Source: Planctomycetota bacterium
GTDB lineage: Bacteria > Planctomycetota > B15-G4 > JADJEK01
Assembly (NCBI GenBank): GCA_016709145.1
Contig: JADJEK010000005.1
Span: 124,001-188,000, forward strand
Length of the DNA: 64,000 nucleotides
Direction: 5' to 3'
Shown: piece by piece, positions 63,636 to 64,000 of the stretch
How the letters are laid out: each line of letters begins with the position of its first letter
How positions within the stretch are numbered: the stretch's first letter is position 1
Position numbers and translations under genes: made by a program
The notes under the pieces: generated by a model
The model's database searches: none
The model's input: only the letters and a program-made list of their open reading frames with translations
What the model was told of the DNA's origin: nothing

Positions 63636-63670
63636 GAGAACGCGAATCAATCGGATTGATTCACGTTCTC
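63636..63670 (-). terminator. Hairpin directly after the bamD-like stop codon
   Basis: Sixteen-nt arms (GAGAACGTGAATCAAT on the minus strand) with one mismatch and a 3-nt loop begin at the base after TGA. There is no T-run, so an intrinsic terminator is unproven. It matches in length and first bases another hairpin at 63431-63465. Confidence 0.55.
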
Positions 63671-64000
63671 TCACAGGCCGCCTTCGTCCTGATCGCCCGC
63701 GGACTTCGGCCGAACCTCTTGTTCCCATTTGGGCCGATCGGCACGTGGCTTCAGCAGGTCGGCGCTGTGCTCGTCGACCTCGGACGCGTCGAGTTCTTGC
63801 GCGGTTCCCGTCTTCGGGAATCGAACCGCGGCATTGGCGCGATGCAGTCGCTCCCCGAGCACGACGTCGCGATCGCCGTAGAACCGCGCGATGTCGAGTT
63901 CGCGCTTCGCGATCTGCTCTTCCAACGCGGCGCGCTCGCGCAGTGCGTCGGCGACGAAATTGCCGTCGGGGTATCGCACCAAATAACGGTCGAGCGCGGC
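63671..64000 (-). CDS. bamD: Outer-membrane assembly lipoprotein BamD-like, C-terminal part (partial)
   Basis: 109 residues are visible; the frame is open to the window edge, so the N-terminus is outside. The visible part begins RYLVRYPDGNFVADALRERA and IAKRELDIARFYGDRD, a TPR-type pattern with the YP..xFxxxA and xELxxxxFY signatures of BamD/YfiO proteins. The last ~40 residues are low-complexity and acidic. BamD is a lipoprotein of the BAM complex inserting beta-barrel proteins. Its proximity to lptE supports an envelope-biogenesis cluster. Another tetratricopeptide lipoprotein is possible. Confidence 0.65.
   Translation of the reverse strand, partial: AALDRYLVRYPDGNFVADALRERAALEEQIAKRELDIARFYGDRDVVLGERLHRANAAVRFPKTGTAQELDASEVDEHSADLLKPRADRPKWEQEVRPKSAGDQDEGGL

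Larger units (their letters stand above)
63269..63670. other. Intergenic region with several palindromes
   Basis: No gene. Structures: a 35-nt imperfect hairpin at 63431-63465, a perfect 43-bp palindrome at 63473-63515, a copy of the 22-nt motif TGTCCGAGGCGGCGGCAGCC at 63528-63549 (also at 47295-47316), and a second 35-nt hairpin at 63636-63670 ending exactly at the bamD stop codon. The promoter of the lptE-ftsH unit should lie within 63269-63430. Confidence 0.75.

Overview
The window looks like a piece of a GC-rich, diderm bacterial chromosome, most probably from Planctomycetota. The basis is the gene repertoire. There are FG-GAP/VCBS propeller proteins (one with an ASPIC/UnbV tail), very large membrane-anchored proteins built from CarboxypepD_reg-like sandwiches, an ECF-type sigma factor fused to such a sandwich region, many secreted proteins sharing one C-terminal module, and LptE plus a BamD-like protein implying an LPS outer membrane. 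Myxococcota or Acidobacteriota cannot be excluded without a marker phylogeny. Gene density is normal. I saw no tRNA, rRNA, CRISPR array or transposase gene.

Layout. 1-7510: C-terminal part of a molybdopterin oxidoreductase, two enoyl-CoA hydratases, an MDR alcohol dehydrogenase, an MBL hydrolase and an FG-GAP/ASPIC protein. 8281-16135: TPR-like exported protein, DUF4932-like metalloprotease, M14 carboxypeptidase, GT1-like glycosyltransferase, beta-lactamase-fold serine hydrolase. 16158-18712: two paralogous repeat lipoproteins. 18992-23880: HAD hydrolase, sigma-TM-CarboxypepD_reg fusion, 3-hydroxyacyl-CoA dehydrogenase. 24471-28141: small membrane protein, Tat-exported superoxide dismutase, MetRS. 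28157-32401: a frameshifted beta-helix protein and a tightly overlapping lipid operon (squalene/phytoene-synthase-like, CDP-alcohol phosphatidyltransferase, PlsC-like, CdsA). 32457-41803: three tandem paralogous ~1000-aa sandwich proteins. 41891-51147: hybrid histidine kinase with a frameshift, secreted proteins, a 166-bp MITE beside gene debris, a HEAT-repeat protein and a 14-repeat FG-GAP protein. 52056-55228: ElbB, then a translationally coupled ferredoxin/Nth/SOD set and a gamma-carbonic anhydrase. 55385-64000: subtilase, S9 peptidase, FtsH, LptE and a BamD-like end.

The most unusual content is non-coding. Three copies of one ~550-bp hairpin-rich repeat (family A: 7511-8069, 25181-25727, 59857-60441) and two copies of another (family B: 23889-24416, 51367-52055) each begin within about 0-9 nt of the stop codon of a conserved housekeeping or metabolic gene (enoyl-CoA hydratase, SOD, ftsH; HADH, elbB) and lie in that gene's orientation. 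In every family A copy two 37-nt arms pair almost perfectly, although the arm sequence differs between copies: the two arms change together. Smaller structures include a perfect 78-bp palindrome, a perfect 43-bp palindrome, GGGGAC/GTCCCC REP-like motifs (one inside a coding region) and several minisatellites.

Functionally the window combines fatty-acid beta-oxidation enzymes, phospholipid/isoprenoid synthesis, oxidative-stress defence (two SODs, Nth, a 2Fe-2S ferredoxin), envelope biogenesis and protein quality control (LptE, BamD, FtsH), and a large investment in exported adhesin-like or degradative proteins.
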